This document shows positions 52,991-64,000 of a stretch of 64,000 nucleotides of DNA, piece after piece; the first letter of the stretch is position 1; each line of letters starts with the position of its first letter. The stretch is taken from assembly GCA_947095585.1 (NCBI GenBank), contig OX352763.1, positions 49,246,481-49,310,480 of the forward strand, read 5' to 3'. The notes beneath the pieces were generated by a model. It had not been told where the DNA came from. It saw nothing but the letters and a program-made list of their open reading frames with translations, and did not search any database. The DNA comes from Nephrocerus scutellatus (lineage: Eukaryota > Arthropoda > Insecta > Diptera > Pipunculidae). A program made the translations under genes and the position numbers.

Positions 52991-53559
52991 CAGTTAATCA
53001 ATTCATGGTAATCATATACGAATAGTTTGATGCCAGCCCTTATGCCCTCCTTACACATCAATTGATTAAAGCCCCATCATCACTAAAGGTGTGTGGCTCC
53101 AGCCCGTTATACGAATAAATAAATATTTCTATAATTTATTTAAAAGTGTTACTCCCGTTATGGTTTGTGTCTCTGTTAAAATTTGTGAACCACTGAATTT
53201 GTATGCTGATGATATTTCATCACCGTTTTGAAACCACTCTGTGCGTGAAACGTAGCCAATTAGTATATAGAGAAAAAGTGAAGGTGTGGGCACAACACGA
53301 CTTTCTTTGACAGACGGGGCCGGAATCTTCAGTAAATGTATTGTATCGCATTATTTGATGCCCGGGGTACAAAAACTACTTTATTTCGTACATGCATGTA
53401 TTAAGTCGAAGCGTTTACACGGACACGGTTTGCACGCAACGATCTGGATGTACAGCGGTTGACAGACTATCGAACTTGACTCTCAGTTCAAAAACGTTGT
53501 TCCAAAAACAAAACGAGAGTTTCGTATATGTTTATGGTGTATAATAAATGTACACATTG
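52991..53559. other. No recognisable gene
   Basis: Unique-looking DNA without long frames. Nothing assigned. Confidence 0.4.
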
Positions 53560-53972
53560 TTAAATTCTCTATATTAACTTCGCGTCTCCGTGTATTTGTG
53601 GCTGGCTGTCACACTTTGCATGTGTATCTCCGACGACAACATTTTCTATTAAAATTTAGGCTCTTCCGGGTCGGGGGGCTCCCATACAAATATTTCACAA
53701 AGTGATCAGATTTTCTTCAAATTTCATACGCTTGTATATCTCCGATTGATAACACTTTTTGTAAAAATTTGGAAGTGAGCGGGCCCCGGAGTCGTGGGGC
53801 ACCCATACAAATTTTATAAAAAAGTACCCGATTTTCTTCAAATTTGATACACTGTGTATCTCGAATGGACAACACCTTTTGTAAAACTTTGGGAGTGATC
53901 GGGCCAAAAATCTGCTTACATGTGTATCTCCGATTAGAGAATTTACAAGAAAATTTTTATTGGCTGTTTTTC
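53560..53972. mobile_element. Family R repeat, copy 3
   Basis: Starts TTCTCTATATTAACTTCGCG like copy 1 and has three modules with ATACA.TGTGTATCTCCGAT and GGGGGGCTCCCATAC or variants. Ends TTACAAGAAAATTTTTATTG followed by GGCTGTTTTT. Confidence 0.65.
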
Positions 53973-54499
53973 ATTATAATTGTGTTGTACCATTTTTTGT
54001 GTCTTGTGCAAAGCAATATATATATGTATATTGTTTCATTTTTTCCAACGTTAAAAATGAATTATCATAATGATGCGATTCACCCCTGTCACGATAGTGG
54101 CAAGAAAAATCCGGCACGAACCACGAACCAATCAGACTCTTTATAACGAGGTTTTTCCCAGCCATCGTACCCTAAGTGTACCCAGGGTTCCTTGGAATAT
54201 AGGGCCGTTACAAAAAAAGATTTATTTGTTTTAGGATTCAATGTTTTTTCTTCTTTAAATGGCTTTAACAACGGGTAATGGCTTAAATCTAAATTTTGTA
54301 GGTTTTTTTTTGTAGCGCATCCTGCGATGCTAAAGTTATAGTTGCGTAAGTTATAGCTGTGTGATTACGGTATGTGTAAGGATACGACGCTTATCCACAT
54401 TTATTATTATTAATTTTATTAAGTTTAAACCATTCAGTTTCATTTAAACTATTTGTTTGTGTTCAAATCTTGTGATCAATTTTTAATCGAACTCCAAAA

Positions 54500-54690
54500 G
54501 ACCATTGTATATCTCCTATGGGAACAATTTCTGTTAATATTTGGAAGTGATCGTGCTCTAGGACTCACATATATATTTCTTCAAAATTAACCAGATTTTA
54601 TTAAAACTTTGCATACATGTGTATCTCCGATTAGAGAATTTACATGAACAATTTTAATTTGTATGTGTTGGTTTTTTAAAATCTTTGATT
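54500..54690. mobile_element. Family R repeat, partial copy
   Basis: Contains CATGTGTATCTCCGATTAGA followed by GAATTTACATGA and the GTGATCG...CCATA-type module in degraded form. 53973-54499 before it has no gene. Confidence 0.5.
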
Positions 54691-54825
54691 TTCTTATGTT
54701 GAAATTGGACTTGATAAACTCTACAAATATTTAAATTGATTACCCAAACTATTAAATAATTTGAAGCTGTTGTATGTTATTGCAATTGCATTGCTCACGT
54801 TGAACATATTCCCTATGCGTATGCT

Positions 54826-55491
54826 GGGGGTCGATTATGTAAGCATTTCGAGTTTCGAATGACGTCACTTTTGTCGCATCTACGACTAAACGCGATTATT
54901 GAGTTATACGACTAGTCGCAGTTTCGACTGAATTGTTAGTGTTTCAGTCGAACACCTGTTTGGATTTCGACAGGGAAATAAGTGTAATAAAAATGATTAT
55001 TTATGTATGAAATCAACCGCGTAAATAACTTTTAAGTAATAATTTAAATTTTTTTTTAATGTTATTTATAAAACTATCACTAAAATAAAAAAAAATAATT
55101 AAAAATTTTAATATATTATGTTTCTACATTCATTTGAATGACGCGAGCAGCGCCGACCTTTAGGCGTTTTTATAGTAACTTCGTATTTATAATTTTGTCA
55201 ATACAAATTTCGTTGCTTACATAGAATATTAAATTTAATTAATAAAAATATTAGTTTTATATATATAAAAATATAAATATTTTTGAATATTCAAAATAAC
55301 CAAAAAAGTAAAAAAAGTATAAACAACAACAAAACATACATTCGAAATGGCGCTATCGTGCAATAGTTTTAGTTCGAAACAAATTTTGTCGAACATGCTT
55401 ACATAATTGCGATATGTCGAAATTAAGACTTTGAGGATTTCGACTTGTCGAAGTCGAAAGTCGAAAAACGAAAGATACATAATTGGCCCCC
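54826..55491. mobile_element. TIR element family D, complete copy
   Basis: 666 bp. Ends GGGGGTCGATTATGTA and TACATAATTGGCCCCC (14 of 16 inverted). Subterminal arms rich in TCGAxxxTCGAC. The interior is AT rich and contains no transposase. Runs in reverse relative to the copies at 38972 and 45915. Confidence 0.7.
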
Positions 55492-56141
55492 TATAAAGCT
55501 GAACACAACCTATTGTTGTTGTTTTTGAGTTGGTATTTCTTGGTATTGCATATTCGATTTTTCTTGCTGAAGTGGCATACACACCGGTCAAAAAGTCAAA
55601 AGCATGTGAGAGTATAAGTAAATTCTATTTTACGTTGCATATACACACATCTAGCATGAGTCTTCAATCTTTAGGGATTATTGTTTGGAAATGTATTTTT
55701 CTCCCCAAAAAAATACATCCTTTCCTTTTTTCCGGAAATGGCCACAAACGTTCACTGGTTCAATTGCAAAATGCTAACTTTAAATTATTATAATTTTATT
55801 TAATATTTAAAACAATTAGTTCACGATTTTACAAGGATATTAAATATTTTTAATACTAGCCAGACAATAAACTTTTTAAAAATCAAGGTCGATAAAAATA
55901 ATGATGGCGTCTCAATTTAATTTTTAATTTTTCCAAGCGTAACTAACTTGGACTCATCGACTGCTCAAAACTGACAGTGTCCATGCTTCCTTCTCTCACT
56001 CGCACGGTGGTGAAAAATGAAATACGTTTCTAGTATCGAAAACCGTATTTAAACGATCATTGGAAAAGGAGCGTTTTTACGTTATCACTTTAAGGTGACG
56101 CCACAGTACTCCCCTTCCAGTGAGGACGCGAACGATACAAG

Positions 56142-57181
56142 TTAACGAAAACATGCGGGTGTAATTACAGCTCTACCACTTCGGGTATTAGCCGGAATCA
56201 ATCTGATTTCCGGCGCTGGATTGAACGTAACTTTCTTCTTGGACCGCAACACCCCCGAATCCAGCCCGACAAGTATTGAAGGGTTCAAAGGTTTGGGTTG
56301 TAGAACGATAGGAATCAGGAGTGTCAAGAACCTCAGCTGTTTGAAGAAAACAAGGCTTGAGTCTATCTAACGACACATTGACTGCACGATTTTTAATCTT
56401 AACTTTAAAAAACTTTTCAGTACGATCTAATACAAGAAAGGGGCCTTCATAAGGAGGTTGTAGCGGTGCACGCACTGCGTCAGTACGTACAAAAACTTGC
56501 GAACAGCTTGCTAGATCTCCGAAAATGAAAGGGCTAGTACGACAATGGTGAACAGGAGGAGGTACATGAAGTCGTGGTTGGAGTTGGGGATTGAGCCCCG
56601 GGCTTACCTGGCTTTCGCCTTTAAGCCACTCTTTATATTTTGCTACTTAGCGGTCTTCCCTTTGGAGTAAACCGTTTCTTGTTCTACCTTTTTAAGTCCC
56701 GCAACATAACTGATAGTTATTATGCTGCAGTCGGACCCCACGGCCCAACAGGAGGTACAGGCTGAATTCGTTTGAAATGTTCTCTAAGCTCTGCTACAAA
56801 ATCAGTTTGAGATGCCGAGGTACTAGAAGAACTAACAAAATCAGCCAGCAACCTGATCGGTTCTCTGTTAACGATTTCGGCCGGTGAGCACTGGGATTGC
56901 TCTTGAAAAGTTGATCTCAAACCGAGCAACACAGTTGGAAAAACCCTAGTCCAATCCTGTCGACCGTGACAAGTAATTGCCGCCTTAAGTGTGCGGTGCC
57001 ACCTTTCAATGAATCCGTTAGCTTGAGCGTGGAAAGCAGTGGTTCTTTTACGTTTAAAACCCATAAGATCTGCTATCTCCTTAAATAGTTCTGACTCAAA
57101 CTGACGACCTTGATCAGTAACGACAAACGAAGGAGTGCCAAATCTTGAAATCCAACCGTTGTAAAGAGCAAAAGCAACGGT
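56142..57181 (-). pseudogene. Gypsy integrase (C-terminal two thirds)
   Basis: Frame 56720-57199 reads GWISRFGTPSFVVTDQGRQF (second catalytic Asp) and FHAQANGFIERWHRTLKAA (Glu), then a helical stretch PTVLLGLRSTFQEQSQCSPA. After a frame change, 56188-56475 gives PYEGPFLVLDRTEKFFKV, the GPY/F module, and DRLKPCF. The first catalytic Asp and zinc finger are missing. The apparent start MPPFNE at 57199 is an artefact of the inverted repeat at 57176-57211. Confidence 0.85.
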
Positions 57182-57234
57182 TTCATTGAAAGGTGGCACC
57201 GCACACTTAAGATCAGAAGGTTGCGTGTTCAGAT

Positions 57235-57250
57235 CACGTCGGGGTCACCA
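57235..57250 (-). promoter_or_regulatory. Primer-binding site, tRNA-Trp type
   Basis: Minus strand TGGTGACCCCGACGTG, complementary to the tRNA-Trp 3' end; it touches the LTR edge at 57252. Confidence 0.75.
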
Positions 57251-57837
57251 ATTTAGGGATTATTGCTTGGAAATGTATTTTTCTTCCCAAAAAAATACAT
57301 CCTTTCCTTTTTTCCAGAAATGGCCACAAACGTTCACTGGTTCAATTGCAAAATGCTAACTTTAAATTATTATAATTTTATTTAATATTTAAAACAATTT
57401 GTTCACGGATATTAAAGATTTTTAATACTAGCCAGACAATAAACATTTTAAAAATCAAGGTCGATAAAAATAATGATGGCGTCTCAATTTAATTTTTAAT
57501 TTTTCCAAACGTAACCAACGTGGACTCATCGACTGCTCAAAACTGACTGTGTCGATGCTTCCTTCTCTCACTCGCACGGTGGTAAAAAATGAAATACGCT
57601 TCGAGTATCGAAAACCGTATTTAAACTATCATTGGAAAAGGAGCGTTTTTTACGTTATCACTTTTAGGTGATGCCACAAATCATTCATTTGTACGTTAAT
57701 GTTGAGATGAAAGCAGGTACGGTTTCTTTCGTGACACGGACGATGGCTGCATCGCTGTGCGACTAGCGCTAGCGTTGAAGAAGAAAATAAAAAAAGGACC
57801 GGAAAAAACTGATGTGGATGAAAGAATGGCTAAAAAC

Positions 57838-58235
57838 AGCCCATAAAAATTACAATATTCTTGTAAATTCTCCCAATCAAATTTACAAGTGTATAAAATT
57901 TGAAGAAAATTGGTTACTAAAATTTATAAAATTGTATGGGTGCCCCTGATCCCAAAGCCCAATCACTTAAAAATTTTAACAAAAAGTGTTGTCAATCGGA
58001 GATACACATGCGTATAAAATTTGAAGAGAATCGGGTAAATTTTGTAAAATATTTGTATGGGAGCAACTCGACTCCGAGGCTCGAGGGTCTCAAAATGTTA
58101 ATAGGAAGTGTTGTCATCGAAAATACACATGCGTGCACAATTTGAATACAATTTTTCTTTAGTGGAAGTGGGTTAAAATTGATTACAAGATCTGCCCAGC
58201 CAGCCACGGGCACGCTAAGTTAATTTAGAAATCGA
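57838..58235. mobile_element. Family R repeat, copy 4 (reverse)
   Basis: Starts CAGCCCATAAAAATTACAAT, contains GGAGATACACATGCGTATAA and CACATGCGTGCAC modules, ends GATTACAAGATCTGCCCAGC with GCACGCTAAGTTAATTTAGA. The most complete view of the family's two ends. 57679-57837 and 58236-58550 have no gene. Confidence 0.65.
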
Positions 58236-58553
58236 AAATCTTCTGAGTGTGCAGAAATTAAGTTCGACGAATTCTAAAAATTCCAAAATAAAATCCTTCA
58301 TCCTACAAAAAAATGTTCGCTGTCTGCTTCCTAAGTTGACACGTCGCTGTCCACACGAAAGTGAGCTTATGCTTGATTAAGCAGGCAATCACCCGTATAC
58401 ACTATGTCAATGCTGGATACCCAATTGAGCAAACATCCCAACATTTTGATTTTGCATCAATCACACACCCAACGTATACGTGTCTCATTTTCACTAACAC
58501 ACTCACACATGCTTGATGAGTTTTTGACCTGTGATGCCGCTTAACGGTCTATA

Positions 58554-59075
58554 GCAAAACCTTCTTAATAGAATAATGCAGTGAAACAATCCCAAACGCG
58601 TCTGTAATTGTGAGATGTGAATACAGTGTACAAAAAATAAGCAGACGCATTTTATGAAACGCGTTAACTGGTGGTAGTGCAAAGAGCGAGAAACGTATAT
58701 TGTGGTTGATTAGCAATACGTAAACATTTGGGATTTTTTTAAGAATGTATCTGTGTTTCAGCGAAAAAGTTGGGCTTTCTGTAGAGATGGTTTTGACCAA
58801 AACCTTCTCTATAGAAATCCCAACTGAACGCATACTAATGCTGTAAATCAATTCCAAACGCGTCTGTGTTTGTGGGATGTGAATCAAAAGCTTTTTCTTT
58901 GAAACACAGATACATGCTTAAAAAACCCCCAAATGTTTACGTCTTATGTTTCTCGCTCTTTGCGACTGCTTATTTTTTGTACACTGTATTCACATCCCAC
59001 AAACACAGACGCGTTTGGGATTGGTTTACAGCTTTAGTAATCGTACAGTTGGGCTTTCTATAGAGAAGGTTTTGA
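58554..59075. mobile_element. Two MITEs in inverted tandem
   Basis: Copy 1 58554-58796 and copy 2 58798-59075 share ends CAAAACCTTCT...TATAGAA and their reverse. The internal block with AACGCGTCTGTNTTTGTG and ACAGTGTACAAAAAATAAGC is at the left of copy 1 and at the right, reversed, in copy 2. A related fragment is at 39655-39700. Confidence 0.75.
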
Positions 59076-59089
59076 TGTGAATACAGTGT

Positions 59090-59650
59090 ACAAAAAAAAA
59101 ATAACCAATAAATGCTGAAATATAAAAACACATACAAAGCACTGCAACCCAACAGCAAAACAACCCCAATCGTAAAGCCAGCAGCGCTGCCGACAGCGCA
59201 CAACGCACACAGATCACAGTCATTATAGTATGAAATGATCTGACGCCGGGAAAAAAATTTGTATGGGAACCCCCGACCCCGTGGCCCTATCACTGTCAAA
59301 TTAATAGAAAGTATAGTCACCGGAAATATACATGTGTGCAAAATTTTAATAAAATCGAGCTTTAAAAAGTGGGTTAAAAATGTTCACCAAATCTTACCAG
59401 CCAGCCAGTCCGCCAGGCACGGGCACGCAAAGTTAATATAGAGAATTTAAAAATTTAAATTTTTCATGTAAATTCTCCAATACCCAAAAGAAGGTATACT
59501 GAATTCCACTATAAATGCTAAAATCAAAAACAAATGCGAAGCACTGCAATCCAACAACAAAACAACCACAATTAAAGCAAGCAGCGCTGCTTGCAGCTCA
59601 TCAGCTCATCAGCGCACACAGAACACAGTCATTATAGTATAAAATGATCA
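59090..59650. repeat. Family R copy 5 and flanking 140-bp repeat
   Basis: 59240-59500 is a family R segment (GGGAACCCCCGACCCC, CCGGAAATATACATGTGTGC). A 140-bp stretch with CAGCGCTGC and AACACAGTCATTATAGTAT occurs before it (59110-59235) and again after it (59505-59650). Confidence 0.6.
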
Positions 59651-59935
59651 GATGCCGCTGTAGATGAGATGTCTATGCACGCGTGTCTTAAACGACTGCA
59701 GATCATACAAATGCGGAAACACAGAATCAGGCAATTCATTCCACATAACTATCGTGCGGCTAAAGAAGAAATCTCTTAATTGGTTAGTGCGTCCGAAGAT
59801 AGGCTTAATGGTGGACCCCTGAGCTCGAGTTGAGGCACGGGTATTTCGGATGGATTGGAGAATGGGCGGGACGCATCGGGATATTTCTTTTGAACACCGC
59901 TTGTGGAAAAAGCGATAAAACAATAACACCAGCCC
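59648..59935 (-). mobile_element. Jockey/CR1-like LINE 3' fragment
   Basis: Minus strand frame of 93 residues with FYRFFHKRCSKEISRC, FFFSRTIVMWNELPDSVFP and LQSFKTRVHRHL, the C-terminus of the LINE polymerase protein, open to its stop. 5' truncated at the border with the plus-strand LINE. Confidence 0.75.
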
Positions 59936-61800
59936 TTATAGAGCTACTCTGGCACTATTAAAATTCTAACTGGGAGCTCCTGAACCAATTTTATAGCTCA
60001 TTTGATCGGTCAACCTATTTTTCCAGCAATAATGCTGATGACGCATCACAACTTATCACAACAACCATTTTGCTAGGAATAAAAATTGAATTCCTTCTTC
60101 ATTTGAAAAGTAAAATACTCATAAAAATAAATGGTTTAACGAACCTTGACAGGTCATCAGTCGCGTGTAAAAAAGTAGCCCATTTGGACTACGTTAATTG
60201 CACTTCTGAAGAAAACCTTGTAAAGTTTCGAATAGCTAGAAACAGATCAAACGCTATATTGAAAAGGTCCATTTCACTTGTGCGTCTACCCTTCCTTTAA
60301 CTCACCAAAGCCCTCCAATTCTCCCGAATCTAGGCCCAGGTATGTCTAAAATCTGTTTCCGGAAACGGGTTGTTTCAAAGATTCTTAAAGAACTTGACCC
60401 CAATAAAGCCACTGGCCCCGACGGTATTCCGCCATTAGTATTGAAAAGATGTCATCATACTTTGGCAAAACCGCTTAGCAAATTGTTTCATCTCTCAATG
60501 AAGTCAAGTGTTTTTCCATCAATTTGGAAAATAGCAAATATTCAACCCGTTCCAAAAAAAGGTGATAAATCGGCACCTACGAACGAACTACCGTCCAATT
60601 GCTTTGGTGTCGGTTCTATCTAAGGTAATGGAATCTATCGTTAATTTCAGACTAATGAACTATCTGGACTCGAACGTTCTTTCATCCGATGTGCAGTATT
60701 GATTTCGTAAAAATCGCTCTTCAGGTGAACTAATGACGTGCATGACTCATTGTTTGGAGCGAAGCATTGAAAACCTTGGTGAATCAAGCGTTGTTTTCTT
60801 AGATATTTCTAAAGCTTTTGATAGAGTTTGGCATAATTGTCTTATTAATAAGATTCGTGCACTGAACTTACACTCCTCTCTCATTACATGGATGACATGG
60901 AGAATTATTTATGGCACCGTAAAATAAAAGTTTTATTAAATGGTATATCTTCAGCTTCACATGGGATCAATGATGGCGTGCCTCAAGGGTCATCCCTGTC
61001 GCCCACGCTCTTCTTGATATATATCAACCACCTGTTGTCTTCTACAACCTGTGATATCCATTAATTTGCTGATGATACCACACTATCGGCTTCCATTGAG
61101 TTTGTCAGTCAAAAAGAATGCAATTCTCGCTTGAATGGTTCGCGTGAATTAATTAATTTGACTATTCTGTCGAATATTCAAGTCATTCTCGATTGGGGCA
61201 TTTCTAATAAAGTAGAATTTAACCCAAATAAATTCCAGTCTTGTCTTTTTTCTCAAAAGACAAATCAACATTACGTTTCACCTGTTTTAATGGTGCCCCT
61301 TTTGCGAGATCAGATTCACTGAAGTTGTTAGGTTTAAAAGTATCAAGTGATCTTTCCTGGAAGGAACATATTTATGAAATTTTAAAAAGAGCTAGTGGAC
61401 TTCATAAGACGTTGTAACTTCTACTTCACTCCCTCTGAAGTGTTAAGATTATATAAATCTTATGTTAGGCCAATTTTAGAATTTATTTCATATGTGTGGG
61501 GTGGGGCTCCGAGATCGCATTTGGTTTATCTTGATGGAATTCAGAATAGAGTTATCCGTTTGATAAACGATGTAACCATTACTTCGTCTCTTTATACTTT
61601 GGAGCACAGACGAAATGTAGGAGCATTATCTGTTTTCTACAAATTTTACAACGGTAGATGTTCTTTAGAAACCCGTTCTCTAGTTCCAGGTCCTTTTGTC
61701 AGTAACATGTAGAACCCAACACTTTAAATCCTCCTTTTTTCCGAGAGTCTCTTCGAGCCCGTGTTTCCCGAATCTTATAATCTGCAGGCCTTCAAATAAG
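59936..61800 (+). mobile_element. Jockey/CR1-like LINE fragment, distinct subfamily
   Basis: Plus-strand frames: LKELDPNKATGPDGIPPLVL (60380-60450), KIANIQPVPKKGDKS, SVVFLDISKAFDRVWHN (60790-60840, motif A), GVPQGSSLSPTLFLIYI-like in a shifted frame (60975-61030), FADDTTLSAS (61065), NFYFTPSEVLRLYKSYVRPI and CSLETRSLVP. Several frameshifts. The 3' region after 61720 includes A-rich DNA. The Asp pair appears kept (GAT GAT). Confidence 0.78.
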
Positions 61801-62179
61801 CCGTTAACAACTTCCTGAAGGATGATGGATGAAGTTTTCATAAGTTGTTTATTAATATAAAATATATATTAAAAAAAAAATGTTTATCAGCATTTTTTAC
61901 ATTATTTTTATAATTTGTATTATTTTCTTGGTGACCAATGGAATCATTTGGACTCGCGTCGTTTTAGTTTCGTGTTCGTTTTTTCGCATTGGTTTTTTCA
62001 ATGAATCAGAGAAAATTTTGAGAAAATAAATTGAAATCAGCTGCAAACGTGAGGAATGTGATATATTGTAAATCACATTCCTTCGATTTTTATTTTATTT
62101 TGAATTTCAATAAAGGGCTTTGCCCAACTTATTGCCGTGACGCAAGTCATTCAGGGAGTCCTCCCTTGGCAATAAGTCT
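61801..62179. other. LINE-associated untranslated DNA
   Basis: No gene. Contains a perfect 11-bp hairpin AGGAATGTGAT...ATCACATTCCT (62052-62082) and the block TTGCCGTGACGCAAGTCATT shared with 41908. Confidence 0.5.
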
Positions 62180-63535
62180 CTATATAAAAAAAAGGCAGGA
62201 AACATTCCTACGATGTTCAAGCGATTCGATTGTTTTCGCGATATGTACGTCACCAATAAGTTTTAACGCACGGTTCTGAACTATGTCTAGTAAATGCAAT
62301 ATGGTCTTGGGGGCACCTGCCCAGACAATACAATTGTATTCAAGTTTAGGGCGAATATACGCCTTGTAAATTGTAGCCAGATCTAAAGGAGTGAAGTACA
62401 TCTTGCACCGTTTGAGGAAACCTAAACATCTTGCAGCATTTTTGGCGATGGCAAATATGTGGTCATTCCAACGAAGCTTGTTGGACCGAGATTTGAGAGT
62501 TTTTCAGTTTCTTTGATGCAAGATCAATTTATGGATAAAGGTTGGGGGTTTAAATTACGCTTAGACGACAGAAGACAGCATTGGGTCTTAGAAGCGTTAA
62601 ATTCAACTCTATTATGTAGTTCCCACCTTGTTATGCTGTCAAGGTCAGAATTTAACGTGCTTAACATACGTTGTTGTTCAAGTTCCGCTTGAGACGAAGG
62701 GGGGCGTGCAGAAAGCGTGAAGTCATATGAAAAGCTAAGAGTACTGTCGTCAGCGAACGAATGGATTGGATTAGAGGTGGTGGATAGGAGATCATTAATG
62801 AAAATCAGAAAGAGTGTCGGAGATAAAACAGAGCCTTGAGAAACACCGGCGTTTATGCGGTGAATATTGGATTTGAATCCGTCTAATACGACCTGGATTG
62901 AACGGTTTTTTGGTTCGGGTTTCCACAGTGGGTTTTTTTTATATAACCTAGTAGCCTCTTTGCAGCTTAAATCATACCATGCATTTTCCTTCGGTTTGAT
63001 ACACTTTGTCCTGGAAGGGATAAACTGTCTCATACCCTCGAGGATTATGTTAGTGATCGTATCAGAAGTGTCATCCACACCACTATTGGCGTTAAGTGGT
63101 AAATTATTGAGGCCATCCCAGTTGGCTTTCTCGTGTAGCCATACTTTTCTTTTAGGAGTTTTCTCTTTTACTGTGTGGTTTGACAACGAGAAATTTGCTG
63201 ATACTACACAATGGTCTGAAGAGCCTAGAGGCGATAATACACTGACGGTGTATTTGTTAGGAAGAGAAGTAAGAAACAAGTCAAGGGTATTAGCGTTATG
63301 ACTTACACTTCTGGAATTCAAATGGGCTCATTCAATAACAATATACAATACAAGCAGAGTGAGATGGTTAAAATCAGCTAATAACTTAACATCCTCTCTT
63401 TGCGGTGTTGTTAAGCCTGAATGGCGAAGCCAACTAGAATTGTGTATATTGAAATCTCCCGCTATTACGATTTCAGACAGTGTGTTTGGATCAGCATAAA
63501 ATTCAGGTGCAACGGACAACATTAAAGCAACGAAC
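62180..63535 (-). mobile_element. Jockey/CR1-like LINE with internal deletion
   Basis: From the right: endonuclease pieces IVIAGDFNIHNSSWLRHSGL (63328-63522), NTLDLFLTSLP and LGSSDHCVVSANFSL, then linker LYKKNPLWKPEPKN joined at about 62903 to RSIQVVLDGFKS, so the first half of the polymerase is deleted. GVSQGSVLSPTLFLIFINDL and SFADDSTLSFSYDF follow. The C-terminal part is in another frame (62180-62401, IYKAYIRPKLEYNCIVWAGA). Confidence 0.8.
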
Positions 63536-64000
63536 TACATCAAGGCCACCATAGCATTCAAATTGCTAACCTTGCGTCTACAGCGAAAAACACCGTTGGA
63601 ATCGCTTGTCGCTGCATCGTCAGGTGGATTCTATTGCAGCACAACAGCAATCACTGCAGTTATTGATGAATTAACAATTTTTGTATTTTCTTCGATAATA
63701 CTCACATAACAGCACGACGGTGACAATAGTTATTTGCCGCACCAGCCTAAATGTCTATTTTTGTATTTTTATTGTTTATGTTTTTGTAATTATTATAATA
63801 TTGTATATTGTTATTGTAAGCATTTTTTGGGTATAAAATGCCATCAAATTTTAAATTAATAAATCAGATCAAAGTAAACACTTCAAGAGTCTTTTGATTT
63901 CATCATGTTGTTGTTGTAGTAGCAACTATTAATTCGTGTTAGTCCAAACGTTGAGTTGAAGTGTTTGTGTAGCCTTCGGAACAGTCCAGGCCCAGAAATG
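63536..64000. other. No gene; possible promoter-like segment
   Basis: Contains TATAAAATGCC (63832) and AATAAATC near 63859, followed by a GTTGTTGTTGTAG stretch. It could be an LTR edge running off the window but has no supporting partner. Confidence 0.3.

Larger units (their letters stand above)
55670..57678 (-). mobile_element. Internally deleted gypsy element with both LTRs
   Basis: LTRs 55670-56105 and 57252-57678 match closely, and AATC stands on both outer sides (55666-55669, 57679-57682), a 4-bp target duplication. A tRNA-Trp-type primer site lies at 57235-57250 (minus TGGTGACCCCGACGTG) and a polypurine tract GGAAGGGGAGT at 56108-56118. Primer choice fits the CsRn1/Kabuki lineage. Only the integrase remains inside; gag, protease and reverse transcriptase are deleted. 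Confidence 0.85.

Overview
The window reads as transposon-dense intergenic DNA of an insect, most likely a fly (Diptera). The evidence is errantivirus-type env remnants, BEL/Pao and Ty3/gypsy elements, PIF/Harbinger, RTE-type and Jockey/CR1-like LINEs, a tRNA-derived SINE, AT-rich spacers and short introns. There are no bacterial operons, rRNA genes or CRISPR arrays. The species cannot be fixed from the sequence. Only one intact, non-transposon-looking coding exon was found (33767-34750, minus) and one short THAP-domain exon (35227-35386, plus).

Layout. 1-18213 is a PIF/Harbinger transposon whose transposase intron has been split by a Ty3/gypsy element (286-16230, minus strand). The two long terminal repeats of that element (about 3.6 kb without later insertions) each carry an antisense, decayed copy of the N-terminal half of the host deubiquitinase Usp14. 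The left LTR was later hit by a non-autonomous repeat (2429-2945) and by a nearly full-length RTE-type LINE (3715-6821); both show target-site duplications, and the other LTR preserves the empty sites. 18217-26760 holds a LINE 3' end and an errantivirus pol/env remnant interrupted by a non-autonomous repeat, which is itself interrupted by a BEL/Pao element (20137-25501, minus). 26809-28870 has a gypsy LTR, primer site and gag, then the edge of another LTR element.

29492-32880 is a LINE bracketed by two tRNA-derived SINEs. 33102-35550 is the least repetitive part: a tandem repeat with alternative hairpins, a TATA box, the 327-residue orphan ORF, a fold-back MITE and the THAP exon. 35600-47650 is a patchwork of LINE fragments, a gypsy integrase with its 3' LTR, MADF-domain remnants in inverted orientation and a second RTE-type insertion with a clear target-site duplication. 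47756-49421 is an apparently identical 833-bp tandem duplication. 49459-55491 consists mainly of small terminal-inverted-repeat elements. 55670-57678 is an internally deleted gypsy element with both LTRs and a snap-back inversion. 57838-63535 contains further small repeats, an inverted MITE pair and three LINE fragments.

Nearly all coding regions are broken by stops, frameshifts or deletions, so no working multi-gene system is apparent. The most informative signals are the host gene fragment carried inside a retrotransposon LTR, the datable nesting order of the insertions, and the small orphan gene. All identifications come from reading motifs; no database search was possible.
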